64,000 nucleotides of DNA from Syngnathus acus. Its lineage: Eukaryota > Chordata > Actinopteri > Syngnathiformes > Syngnathidae. Below are positions 33,721 through 45,600 of this stretch, piece by piece. A program made the position numbers and the translations under genes. The notes below the pieces were generated by a model. It had not been told where the DNA came from, ran no database searches, and saw only the letters and a list, made by a program, of their open reading frames with translations. The stretch covers positions 7,501 to 71,500 of the forward strand of contig NC_051092.1 in the NCBI RefSeq assembly GCF_901709675.1, in the 5' to 3' direction. Numbering within the stretch: position 1 is the first letter of the stretch; each line of letters opens with the position of its first letter.

Positions 33721-36700
33721 CCTAGGAGCACATAGCAAATGTCACCTTAGCACATAGCAAATGTCACCTTTAGCACATAGCAAATGTCACCTTTAGCACA
33801 TAGCAAATGTCACCTTTAGCACATAGCAAATGTCACCTTTAGCACATAGCAAATGTCACCTTTAGCACATAGCAAATGTCACCTTTAGCACATAGCAAAT
33901 GTCACCTTTAGCACATAGCAAATGTCACCTTTAGCACATAGCAAATGTCACCTTTAGCACATAGCAAATGTCACCTTTAGCACATAGCAAATGTCACCTT
34001 TAGCACATAGCAAATGTCACCTTTAGCACATAGCAAATGTCACCTTTAGCACATAGCAAATGTCACCTTTAGCACATAGCAAATGTCACCTTTAGCACAT
34101 AGCAAATGTCACCTTTAGCACATAGCAAATGTCACCTTTAGCACATAGCAAATGTCACCTTTAGCACATAGCAAATGTCACCTTTAGCACATAGCAAATG
34201 TCACCTTTAGCACATAGCAAATGTCACCTTTAGCACATAGCAAATGTCACCTTTCGCACATAGCAAATGTCACCTTTCGCACATAGCAAATGTCACCTTT
34301 CGCACATAGCAAATGTCACCTTTCGCACATAGCAAATGTCACCTTTCGCACATAGCAAATGTCACCTTTCGCACATAGCAAATGTCACCTTTAGCACATA
34401 GCAAATGTCACCTTTAGCACATAGCAAATGTCACCTTTAGCACATAGCAAATGTCACCTTTAGCACATAGCAAATGTCACCTTTAGCACATAGCAAATGT
34501 CACCTTTAGCACATAGCAAATGTCACCTTTAGCACATAGCAAATGTCACCTTTAGCACATAGCAAATGTCACCTTTAGCACATAGCAAATGTCACCTTTA
34601 GCACATAGCAAATGTCACCTTTAGCACATAGCAAATGTCACCTTTAGCACATAGCAAATGTCACCTTTAGCACATAGCAAATGTCACCTTTAGCACATAG
34701 CAAATGTCACCTTTAGCACATAGCAAATGTCACCTTTAGCACATAGCAAATGTCACCTTTAGCACATAGCAAATGTCACCTTTAGCACATAGCAAATGTC
34801 ACCTTTAGCACATAGCAAATGTCACCTTTAGCACACAGCAAATGTCACCTTTAGCACATAGCAAATGTCACCTTTAGCACATAGCAAATGTCACCTTTAG
34901 CACATAGCAAATGTCACCTTTAGCACATAGCAAATGTCACCTTTAGCACATAGCAAATGTCACCTTTAGCACATAGCAAATGTCACCTTTAGCACATAGC
35001 AAATGTCACCTTTAGCACATAGCAAATGTCACCTTTAGCACATAGCAAATGTCACCTTTAGCACATAGCAAATGTCACCTTTAGCACATAGCAAATGTCA
35101 CCTTTAGCACATAGCAAATGTCACCTTTAGCACATAGCAAATGTCACCTTTAGCACATAGCAAATGTCACCTTTAGCACATAGCAAATGTCACCTTTAGC
35201 ACATAGCAAATGTCACCTTTAGCACATAGCAAATGTCACCTTTAGCACATAGCAAATGTCACCTTTAGCACATAGCAAATGTCACCTTTAGCACATAGCA
35301 AATGTCACCTTTAGCACATAGCAAATGTCACCTTTAGCACATAGCAAATGTCACCTTTAGCACATAGCAAATGTCACCTTTAGCACATAGCAAATGTCAC
35401 CTTTAGCACATAGCAATTGTCACCTTTAGCACATAGCAAATGTCACCTTTAGCACATAGCAAATGTCACCTTTAGCACATAGCAAATGTCACCTTTAGCA
35501 CATAGCAAATGTCACCTTTAGCACATAGCAAATGTCACCTTTAGCACATAGCAAATGTCACCTTTAGCACATAGCAAATGTCACCTTTAGCACATAGCAA
35601 ATGTCACCTTTAGCACATAGCAAATGTCACCTTTAGCACATAGCAAATGTCACCTTTAGCACATAGCAAATGTCACCTTTAGCACATAGCAAATGTCACC
35701 TTTAGCACATAGCAAATGTCACCTTTAGCACATAGCAAATGTCACCTTTAGCACATAGCAAATGTCACCTTTAGCACATAGCAAATGTCACCTTTAGCAC
35801 ATAGCAAACGTCACCTTTAGCACATAGCAAATGTCACCTTTAGCACATAGCAAATGTCACCTTTAGCACATAGCAAATGTCACCTTTAGCACATAGCAAA
35901 TGTCACCTTTAGCACATAGCAAATGTCACCTTTAGCACATAGCAAATGTCACCTTTAGCACATAGCAAATGTCACCTTTAGCACATAGCAAATGTCACCT
36001 TTAGCACATAGCAAATGTCACCTTTAGCACATAGCAAATGTCACCTTTAGCACATAGCAAATGTCACCTTTAGCACATAGCAAATGTCACCTTTAGCACA
36101 TAGCAAATGTCACCTTTAGCACATAGCAAATGTCACCTTTAGCACATAGCAAATGTCACCTTTAGCACATAGCAAATGTCACCTTTAGCACATAGCAAAT
36201 GTCACCTTTAGCACATAGCAAATGTCACCTTTAGCACATAGCAAATGTCACCTTTAGCACATAGCAAATGTCACCTTTAGCACATTGCAAATGTCACCTT
36301 TAGCACATTGCAAATGTCACCTTTAGCACATTGCAAATGTCACCTTTAGCACATTGCAAATGTCACCTTTAGCACATTGCAAATGTCACCTTTAGCACAT
36401 TGCAAATGTCACCTTTAGCACATTGCAAATGTCACCTTTAGCACATTGCAAATGTCACCTTTAGCACATTGCAAATGTCACCTTTAGCACATTGCAAATG
36501 TCACCTTTAGCACATTGCAAATGTCACCTTTAGCACATTGCAAATGTCACCTTTAGCACATTGCAAATGTCACCTTTAGCACATTGCAAATGTCACCTTT
36601 AGCACATTGCAAATGTCACCTTTAGCACATTGCAAATGTCACCTTTAGCACATAGCAAATGTCACCTTTAGCACATAGCAAATGTCACCTTTAGCACATA

Positions 36701-37070
36701 GCAAATGTCACCTTTAGCACATAGCAAATGTCACCTTTAGCACATTGCAAATGTCACCTTTAGCACATTGCAAATGTCACCTTTAGCACATTGCAAATGT
36801 CACCTTTAGCACATTGCAAATGTCACCTTTAGCACATTGCAAATGTCACCTTTAGCACATTGCAAATGTCACCTTTAGCACATTGCAAATGTCACCTTTA
36901 GCACATTGCAAATGTCACCTTTAGCACATAGCAAATGTCACCTTTAGCACATAGCAAATGTCACCTTTAGCACATAGCAAATGTCACCTTTAGCACATTG
37001 CAAATGTCACCTTTAGCACATTGCAAATGTCACCTTTAGCACATTGCAAATGTCACCTTTAGCACCTAGC
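33721..37070. repeat. 23-bp satellite, about 145 copies
   Basis: The unit AGCACATAGCAAATGTCACC plus TTT is 23 bp. Variants come in blocks: CGCACATAGC at about 34,254-34,380 and AGCACATTGC at about 36,285-36,640, 36,740-36,920 and 36,995-37,060. A few single substitutions occur (34,833, 35,415 and 35,810). The array ends in two shorter AGCACCTAGCCTCTT copies. Confidence 0.97.
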
Positions 37071-37239
37071 CTCTTAGCACCTAGCCTCTTAGCACAATTA
37101 CAGAGTATGACATCACAAAAAACAGTATGACATCACAAATGCAAAACATCTCACAAAGGAAATCACATCACCCCACGTGCTCTTAAAATAACTTGGCCAA
37201 TGCATTTGTCTATTTGATCTGCAGCAAATCCAAATTATA
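37071..37239. other. Boundary between subtelomeric arrays and interspersed sequence
   Basis: Remnant AGCACCTAGCC words and two copies of CAGTATGACATCACAAA-like sequence are followed by single-copy AT-rich DNA. No gene is seen. Confidence 0.6.
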
Positions 37240-38950
37240 CCTAAGGATGGTGACAAATCTTAATATCATACTTAATAGGACATATTAAAGACTTGAGTAA
37301 ATTAATTAATTTATTTGCTAATTGTCATTTTAATTATGATTTTGTATAAATACTAGGTATAAACAGAAAATATACTATACAAAATGGGCAGACTTTACTT
37401 GTTTGAAAAGGAGTGGGAAGTAAGACTTATTTCATTCATTTAAAGGGAAGAAGTAAGACTTATTTATCGGAAAGAATGGATTTGCTGGAATTCCAAATTT
37501 CCAAAATGAATGAATGAAGTCATTTCAATTATGATTTGGGATAAATACTAGGTGTGAACACAAAAACTACTGCACAAAATGGCCAGTTTACTTGTTTGAA
37601 AAGGACTGTGAAGAAGAGAGACTTATTTCATTTATTTAATGGGAAGAAGTCAGACTTATTTAATCTATTTTTGTTCCCAGGCAAAATTGGATTTGCTGCA
37701 ATTGCAAATTTCAACAAAGCACAGTGCCAAATCTTGACTTGAGACCTGATAGGACGTATTAAACGCCTAGTTAAATTGATAGAAGTTGGTCGTATGAGCG
37801 AGTGGAGTAACATGAGATCTATTCTCAATTACAAATAGCACACACAACTTTGGATATTTTGAATGAATGAGTGAGTGAATGAATCTTATTTGTTCATTTA
37901 AATTATGACTGTATAAATACTAGGTATAAACAGAAAATCTCCTGCACAAAATGGCCAGTTTACTTGTTTGAAAAGGTGTGGGAACAAGTCATCTATCCAA
38001 TTTAAGACAAATGTAGTTTGTAACCTCTAACAATGTGTTACTTTAGCTATTGTTGTCTGTGACTTTCCCATGAATAAAAAGGAAGGAAGGACTCACCGGA
38101 GACGTCTTCGCCAACGTGCAACTGTTGTACTTTGTATTTTTATCCTTCTTACAGTGGAAAACATACAGCCAAAGAACACCGTGGAACCTAAAGGAATGAA
38201 AGAAAACTTTATCATTTGGCCTCAACCAATATTCGCAGATACAACACAATGTGACGTGCGGGGTTAGGGTTAAAGATTGAGGGAGGGGCCCTCGTTTTAA
38301 ACTACTTTTTTTGAAAAGGAGTGGGAACAAGCAAGACTTATTTAATTTATTTAATGGGAACAAGTAAGACTTATTTAGTTTATTTAATCTATTTTTGTTC
38401 CCAGGCAAAATTGGATTTGCTGCAATTGCAAATTTCAACAAAGTACGGTGCCAAAATCTTGACTTGGGACCTGATAGGACGTATTAAACTCATTTAATAT
38501 GAAGAAGACTTATTTAGTTTATTTAATCTATTTTTGTTCCCTGGCAAAATTGGATGTATGGTGCCAAATCTTGACTTGAGACCTGATAGGATGTATTAAA
38601 CGCTTAGTTAAATCGACAGAAGTTGGTAATAAGAGCGAGTGGAGTAACGGTGGTTGAATGGATGAATAAATGTTGAAAGTAATTTAAATTATGACTTTGT
38701 ATAAATACTAGGTATTAACAGAACATCTACTGCGCAAAATGGGCAGAGTTTACTTGTTTGAGAAGGAGTGGCAAGAAGTAAGACTTATTTAATCTGTTTG
38801 TTCCCAGGCAAAATTGGATGTGCTGCAATTCCAAATTTCACCACATGATGGTGCCAAATTTTGACTTCAGCCCTGATAGGACATATTAAACACTTAGTTG
38901 AATTGATAGAAGTTGGTAATAAGACCGAGTGGAATAACATGAATGTTCGG
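37240..38950. repeat. Degenerate AT-rich repeat cluster
   Basis: Words such as ATAAATACTAGGT (about 37,347, 37,543, 37,914 and 38,702), GGCAAAATTGGATTTGCTGC and CCTGATAGGACGTATTAAA recur in the same order with irregular spacing (196-788 bp). This looks like a diverged tandem of a roughly 380-bp unit with deletions. It also includes a 200-bp single-copy stretch (38,043-38,260) and a short TTAGGGTT at about 38,264. No confident gene was found. Confidence 0.75.
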
Positions 38951-38959
38951 AATTAGACA

Positions 38960-39460
38960 GTTTGAATATGCTTTTGAATACCTCAAAGGGGGATGAGTCT
39001 GCCTACAGGGACGAAGCGGTCCAGCTATCGGAGTGGTGTGGAGAGAACAATCTGCTCCTAAACACGGCTAAAACCCAAGAACTGGTCATTGATTTTAGGA
39101 GGAAAAATAAAACGGACATTCCACCACTTATCATCGACGGGGTCTGTGTGAAAAGGGTGTCCTCCTTCCGCTACCTGGGAGTCCACATCGAGGAGGACTT
39201 CACCTGGGGCGTGAACACCTCTGAGCTGCTTAAAAAGGCCCAGCAGAGACTCTACTTTTTAAGGGTGCTGAGGAGGCACAGCATTACACAGAGACTGCTG
39301 GTGTCCTTCTATCGCTGCTCCATAGAAAGCACTTTAACGTATATGTGTTTGGTACTCCAGCTGCACTGCTGCTCAGAGGAAAAAGCTCCAAGAGGTCATC
39401 AACACAGCACAGAAGATCATTGGCTGCCCTCTCCCTCTTTACGGTGTTGTGCTTGATTTG
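38960..39460 (+). pseudogene. Truncated, frameshifted LINE reverse transcriptase C-terminal fragment
   Basis: The plus-strand translation contains the conserved end of an L2/CR1-like non-LTR reverse transcriptase: GDESAYRDE, LSEWCGENNLLLNTAKTQE, VSSFRYLGVHIEEDFTW and KKAQQRLYFLRVLRR, then a cysteine-rich segment. The protein-like frame continues in another frame from about 39,340 (to LQEVINTAQKIIGCPLPLYG), so there is a frameshift. Most of the element, including the catalytic core, is absent. The fragment is cut off by the palindrome at 39,445. Confidence 0.85.
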
Positions 39461-41365
39461 GTCCCCCCGTGAGATTTTGTTCCCCCAGCCGCGGGAGCGC
39501 GCACGCCTTATTTGGAAAGCGAAAAACCGATGTCGTACGGCGTCAGCACTACGTTGTTTTCAATAAAAACATGAAGACCTCACGTTTGCGTCAGTCAATT
39601 TTAATTTTCATAAAGGATTATTCTCATTTGATGTCTTTAAATTCATCCGCGTTGTGCCATTGAAGCGGGGTGCATTCAAAGACCAGTCGTACAGTCGGAA
39701 CACTCATTCCCTTCACCAAAAAGCAACAATATAATTAAGTGATCTCTTTGCATAAACCTCGATGCAAAGAAACTCCTCTTTTTGGGTACAGGCTACAAGG
39801 AGTATATATTACAAATACTTAATTGTGATCATCATTCATCCATCCATCCATCCATTTTATTCCTCAGGTATTTTCAAAGCAAATTAATATTGTTGCATTT
39901 ATTAATTTGCTTTAAAATGACAGCGCAATATAATTAAAAACTGACACTGTAGCAATGTCAAACATGTTCATTTAAGAAAAAGCCACACACGTTTTGTGAT
40001 CAAATCTTTCAGAACGAGAATGATTTGAGTGAATTGATTTGAATGAATAATTGAGAAGAGATTTCAGTTCTGAAGGCTCCTTTTGTCCCAAGCAAAGTGA
40101 CAGATGGTGGGGAGGGGGGATAAAAATTGTAAGGAACTCTATAAAAATGTCAAGCCGTGAGGATATGTCCCCCCCCCCTTTATTTTGAGAACGGTGAGTG
40201 CTGGACTGCAGCTGTTTTTTTTTTCTGTCTTCCTGGGGGTCTGTTCAGGTTGTGTGAAAATTTTGAACAGGTTCCCTCATTCCTAGGCCAAATTACAGGG
40301 CTGGAACAAATCCTCACAGCTGCCCCGTGAGGATATGTTCCCCCCCCCCCCCCTTATTTTGAGAACGGTGAGTGACGGTGAGTGAAAAAACGCTGGAGTC
40401 CAGCACTCACCGTTCTCAAAATAAGGGGGGGGGGGGGGGGGGGGGGAGAGACATATCCTCACCGGGCAGCTGTGAGGATGTGTCCCCCCCCCTGTAATTT
40501 GGCCTAGGAATGAGGGAACCTGTTCAAATTTTTCACACAACCTGAACAGACCCCCAGGAAGACAGAAAAAAAACATCTGGAGTACAGCACTCACCGTTCT
40601 CAAAATAAAGGGGGGGGGGGGGGGGGGGGGGGACATATCCTCACGGCTTGACATTTTTATAGAATTCCTGTTACAATTTTTATCCCCCCTCCCCACCATC
40701 TGTCACTTTGCTTGGGACAAAAGGAGCCTTCAGAACTGAAATCTCTTCTCAATTATTCATTCAAATCAATTCACTCAAATCATTCTCGTTATGAAAGATT
40801 TGATCACAAAACGTGTGTGGCTTTTTCTTAAATGAACACGTTTGACATTGCTATAGTGTCAGCTTTTAATTATATTGCGCTGTCATTTTAAAGCAAATTA
40901 ATAAATGCAACAATATTAATTTGCTTTGAAAATACCTGAGGAATAAAATGGATGGATGGATGGATGAATGATGATCACAATTAAGTATTTGTAATATATA
41001 CTCCTTGTAGCCTGTACCCAAAAAGAGGAGTTTCTTTGCATCGAGGTTTATGCAAAGAGCTCACTTAATTATATTGTTGCTTTTTGGTGAAGGGAATGAG
41101 TGTTCCGACTGTACGACTGGTCTTTGAATGCACCCCGCTTCAATGGCACAACGCGGATGAATTTAAAGACATCAAATAAGAATAATCCTTCATAAAAATT
41201 AAAATTGACTGACGCAAACGTGAGTTCATGTTTTTATTGAAAACAACGTAGTGCTGACGCCGTACGATGCCGTAAGACATCGGTTTTTCGCTTTCCAAAT
41301 AAGGCGTGCGCGCTCCCGCGGCAGGGGGAACAAAATCTCACGGGGGAACCAAATCAAGCACAACA
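39445..41365. mobile_element. 1.9-kb near-perfect palindrome (foldback-like element)
   Basis: The left end TGTTGTGCTTGATTTGGT and the right end ACCAAATCAAGCACAACA are reverse complements. The match continues inwards over both arms of about 930 bp, including ATTTTGTTCCCCC, the CCATCCATCCATCC run (39,839 against 40,953) and the TGTGAGGATATG/C-run blocks. A small unpaired centre lies near 40,375-40,402. Poly-C in one arm pairs with poly-G (up to about 23 G) in the other. No protein is encoded. It resembles a foldback or MITE-like DNA element, but no clear target duplication was found. Confidence 0.85.
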
Positions 41366-42539
41366 GCGGCACACAGTAAAAAAAATGTGGCTCTTAGTCT
41401 CTGACTGGTTGGCCACCCCTGAGCTAGGGTTAGCTACTCAGCTACACATTGCTATTACACAGTGAACGCTAGCTACATCGACAACTTTAGTCAAACTACA
41501 CAAACGTAAATCTCTAAACGCAATGAGTTGTATTTACTGAGTTGTATTTACCGTGTACGCTCTAGACGGTCCAGTTGCAAGCAGAAAATAAAGATATTTC
41601 TGTTGATAATCGTCGTGTTTGTATCCGCTGTCGCGCTCACGGCAATCCGCGCCCACAGATTTGAATCTTGGCGGGATTTCCGCCTATTGAAGTCATACCC
41701 GCTTATCTGAAACGGTAAAGTTAAAAGTAGAGTTAAATAAAGTTTTCTTTTTTAATCAACGCAATAATTTACAAACGTTGACCAAGAATCGTCGAAATTC
41801 GGCGTCTGAGGCTGGAAGCAGACGCCGAGTTCGACGTCCCCCCGGTACACTCACTCGCTTTTCAGGGCTACACAAGACCTTCTTTTTAAAAACAATGAGT
41901 TGTATTTACCGTGTACGCTCTAGACGGTCCAGTTGCAAGCAGAAAATAAAAATATTTCGCTTGTTAGTCGTCGCTGTGTCTCGTTGCTCGGCATTGCCGC
42001 CTTCCTACAACCTGTTGCGAGCCACGCCCTCGGATTTGAATTTTGGCGGAAGTTCCGCCCATCGACGTCACGTCCGCGTCACTGGTTGTCCACCTCTTAA
42101 GCATGATGTTGCGGGTTCGACGTCATTTCCGTGTCACATGACCGAAATCAAACGTTTGCTGTGAGTCTATCACATAGCTGTGGAAGACCACATCTCAACT
42201 GGATTTGAATTTGGACTTTGACTGCAACATAACAGAAAACACCAACCGAAGCAGAATTTCGTGTCAATCTTCCCAGAAGATTTTAATAGAAAGAAAAACA
42301 AAAAAACACTTGTGTTTAAATAGATGTTATATTGTCTACATTAGGGTACAGTGTTTCATTCAACCTTACAAAGTGCTCAACAATTATCCCACTTGGCTTG
42401 TAAAACAATAGGGAAATATAGAATTGGTAAAAGTATTTACAAGCCAGTAAATATAAAAATATGCAGCATATCAACATACACAGATTATATACAATATATT
42501 GGTATTTGTACAAGTGTTTTTAGCATGCAATAGAGAAAA
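41366..42539. repeat. Intergenic region with hAT-type end remnant and a tandem duplication
   Basis: GGTTGGCCACCCCTG at 41,407-41,421 is the reverse complement of a CAGGGGTGGCCAACC hAT-type (Charlie-like) terminus. About 180 bp starting at 41,525 (TGAGTTGTATTTACCGTGTA) is repeated, diverged, from 41,895. No gene is recognised; small open frames are not supported. Confidence 0.55.
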
Positions 42540-42540
42540 C

Positions 42541-42546
42541 TTTATT
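42541..42546 (-). promoter_or_regulatory. Candidate poly(A) signal of rasef
   Basis: TTTATT on the plus strand gives AATAAA on the minus strand, 135 bp after the rasef stop codon. No better signal lies nearer the stop. Confidence 0.5.
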
Positions 42547-42680
42547 TGGATTTAAGTGAGGTTAATATCCCATTTAAAAAAAAATTATGAGAATAAAATG
42601 ACCTTCAGGAGCAAGAATTCTACATAAATACATAGTTCATTCCAAAAATTTCTGATGATTTGATCCCAAACGTGCATCTA

Positions 42681-45600
42681 CTATAGGCGGCAGCATGTGC
42701 CAAAAGTCTTCTTGGCGTTTGTGGCCAAGAGGTCCACCGGAGACGTCTTGGGCATGGCTTTCACCGCTTTCACGTTCTTTTTCACTTCTCTTTGAAAGGA
42801 ACAAACAATGGCAGCACAAAGTCAGTCATCCAAACGAGAGCCGAAGGAAAACAAATGAAAGCAACCTGGCCAGATGGAGCACCGCTTCCACCACGTTGGT
42901 TCCATCTTTCGCGCTGGTTTCGAAGAACAAGGCGCCGTACGCCTGCAACAGCACCAGATAGTCACGCTCAGACTGAACAAGCTCCAGAAAATGCAAATGA
43001 ACACTGCAAGAATGCAATTGAACAAACCGTAGCCAACTTCTCTCCTTCCAGCGTGCTGACGCAGCGTTTGGCGGGCAACTGCTCCCTCATGTCCACCTTG
43101 TTGCCAATAATGCAAACCGGGACTTTGTCCTCCGCGGCATCCTGGACGAAGAGCAGAACACGCCAGTTAGGCGGGCCGTTTTGGTCGGCGGCAGCAACTA
43201 CAAGTAGCTACCTGAATCTGATCCAGCCAGTCGCGGATGTTGAGGAAGCTGCTCTCAGAAGTCACGTCGTAGAAGAGAAGAACTCCGTTGGCTTTGCGGA
43301 AGTACGACCTAGCGATACTACGGAATCTGCCGCCAAACAAAAAAGCATTCGTTATCCATTGAGCAAATGAGTAAAGATGAGAAAAAGTATGAGAACAAAG
43401 TCAAAACAGGAGCAGGAAAATCTTTTTTCATGAGCAGAATATAAAGCTGCATTTTTATTTGTGCGCGAAAACGTCTTACAATGTTTTATGCTGACCAATG
43501 ACAACTTCTCGACAAAATACACCTTTTAGAAAATGGTAGTATATTATATATTTATCGTTCGTTTAATTTTCTTAGTATAGTAGTCCAAAGTGGAGAGTCC
43601 TTTGTCATATGTTCATTTTTTGGAGCTCCCTCGAGTGGTATGCAAAAGAATCGCTGAAATAAATGCATACTATTGCAGCTTCAAGTTTGAAAAATCCACG
43701 GTTGTTGGGCAATATTTCAAGGTATCGGCCTCTTTTTCGCACAGCTGTACATTGGGTCCTTGCCCGCCCTGCATTTGCTTGTATTTGTTTCTTTTTGAAT
43801 GCGAATGATTGCATCACCTTTCCTGTCCGGCCGTGTCCCATATCTGCAGGTTAGTCTTCTGTCCGTCCACCAGCATCTTCTTGATCTGGAAATCCACCCC
43901 TGACACAGCAAAAAAAAAAGCACAATTGGGCTTCACGTTAGGTCTGGTGTAGCGTACTGCAATGTAGCAAAGCGAGGGTCCGTTCGACTTCAATTGCCAA
44001 CGTACCCAGCGTGGTCTGCATGTCCGCTCTGAACTGGTTGAGCGCCAGCCGCATCAGGAAGCTGGACTTGCCTGCTCCGGTGTCTCCCGCCAAGACCAGA
44101 TGGTACATGGGCAAGGCGCCGTCAGGCTCGTCCGGGTCGGCCTTCTGAGCCAAACGTAGCACGAGGGTTAGCGCCGCGTGCTAGGTCGCAAGTCTCCAGA
44201 GCGCTTTGATCCCAGTATGGGAACCAACAAAGCCGCCTTGTCAAGGTCAACATACAGTAAGAAGAATAGCTCTCTTTTTCTTTTTTCTTTCATTTAAGAA
44301 AGATTTGTTCTGACGGCGTACCTAATAGAACTATATATATGGCTAATAGAAATATATTCTCGCAGGGACTATTTTTATTATTTTTTTCCACATTTAAATG
44401 AAATACATTTTTGAAATGCAATACTACAGCTTTTTTTTTTCTAAAGTGATTTGTTTTGGCTTTATTCTCATCATGACTGTGCTAAGATTCCAAAAAAGGA
44501 AAGTGTTTCTTTAAACTTCCTTCTTTAATCACTATTAATACATAGTCTATACTCTGGTGACCTTCTTGGAGATTGGATTTTCCTTTTCAATTACTTTGTT
44601 GTTGACTGAACATATTAATTTACTTTAGGGGGGCGAGTGGCGACTACCTCTTTGGCGAAGGCAGACAGCTGCTTTCGCATGGACGACATCGAACCGAAGC
44701 TCTGCGCCAAAGACAGCCCCGCCTCGGACTTGCCGTCCAACAGCTGCGACAAAGATGAACACATTGATGACAAGGCTACGTCTGAAGCGGCAACGCCTCG
44801 CCCCGCCTCGCCCCGTGTCTGACCTCGGGGTCGGAGTGGGCGCAAGAGTAGCTGCGGTGGATGGTCTCGGTGGAGCCTCGGCCGTCGTCCGTGTCCAAGT
44901 CCTGGTCCAGGTCGCTGGCTGAGCTCTCAGTGGTGTCCGGGGCCAGCGAGACGCCACTGTCCAGGTACTTGTCGGCCCACAGGGACACGTTGGACAGGGT
45001 GGACATGCTGGACTCTAAGCTGCCCCCCACCGCAAGCGCACAAATATTTCATGTACTTGCAAATATTTTTTCACTTTTCTAGTCCTACCTCCAACATACA
45101 GTAACTTTTTACTAGCTTTTGTGTTCTTTCACAAACAAAGAAAATGGCAGTGTTTTGTTCATATCTTAGCATCTCCAATTCTTCCATCATTTTGGGGTTT
45201 TTTTTAAGCGCAAACGTTCCATCACTTTTATGTCATCATCCTATCGTGTGGACACAATGGAAAAGCACCAAATAGTTTCCAGTCACTTTGCGAACGTTAA
45301 CTTCCTACGAGTTCATATTAGCAGTCACTTCCTTAAAATCAGCGCAAATAGTTCCAAATACAGATGGTATTATTGAAATGCAGGCAGACCTGCGGTGTTT
45401 GAGGGTGCTCTGCCTGATGGGCTTGGTCCGCCGAGCAGTCGCTTCATTCTTGGCAGGGAGCTGCAAGAACAGAAGGAGACAAACAACAGGTCAACTCAGG
45501 TCAGGTCAGGCAACTTTGGCTCAGGGTTTTTGCGTCAAATGGACTCCGGCAGACTTGCCTTGCGTTTGGCTTCGGACGCCAACTCGGAGCGCAGGCTGGC

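Noticed and set aside
33721-37070. CRISPR-like array
   Set aside because: The 23-bp units are directly adjacent without spacers, there are no cas genes, and the DNA is from a eukaryote. It is a satellite.
38258-38276. Short GGTTAGGGTT as an internal telomere site
   Set aside because: Fewer than two repeats are present, which is expected by chance.
40283-40699. Minus-strand frame with proline runs
   Set aside because: It lies inside the palindrome, and the prolines come from poly-G/poly-C tracts.
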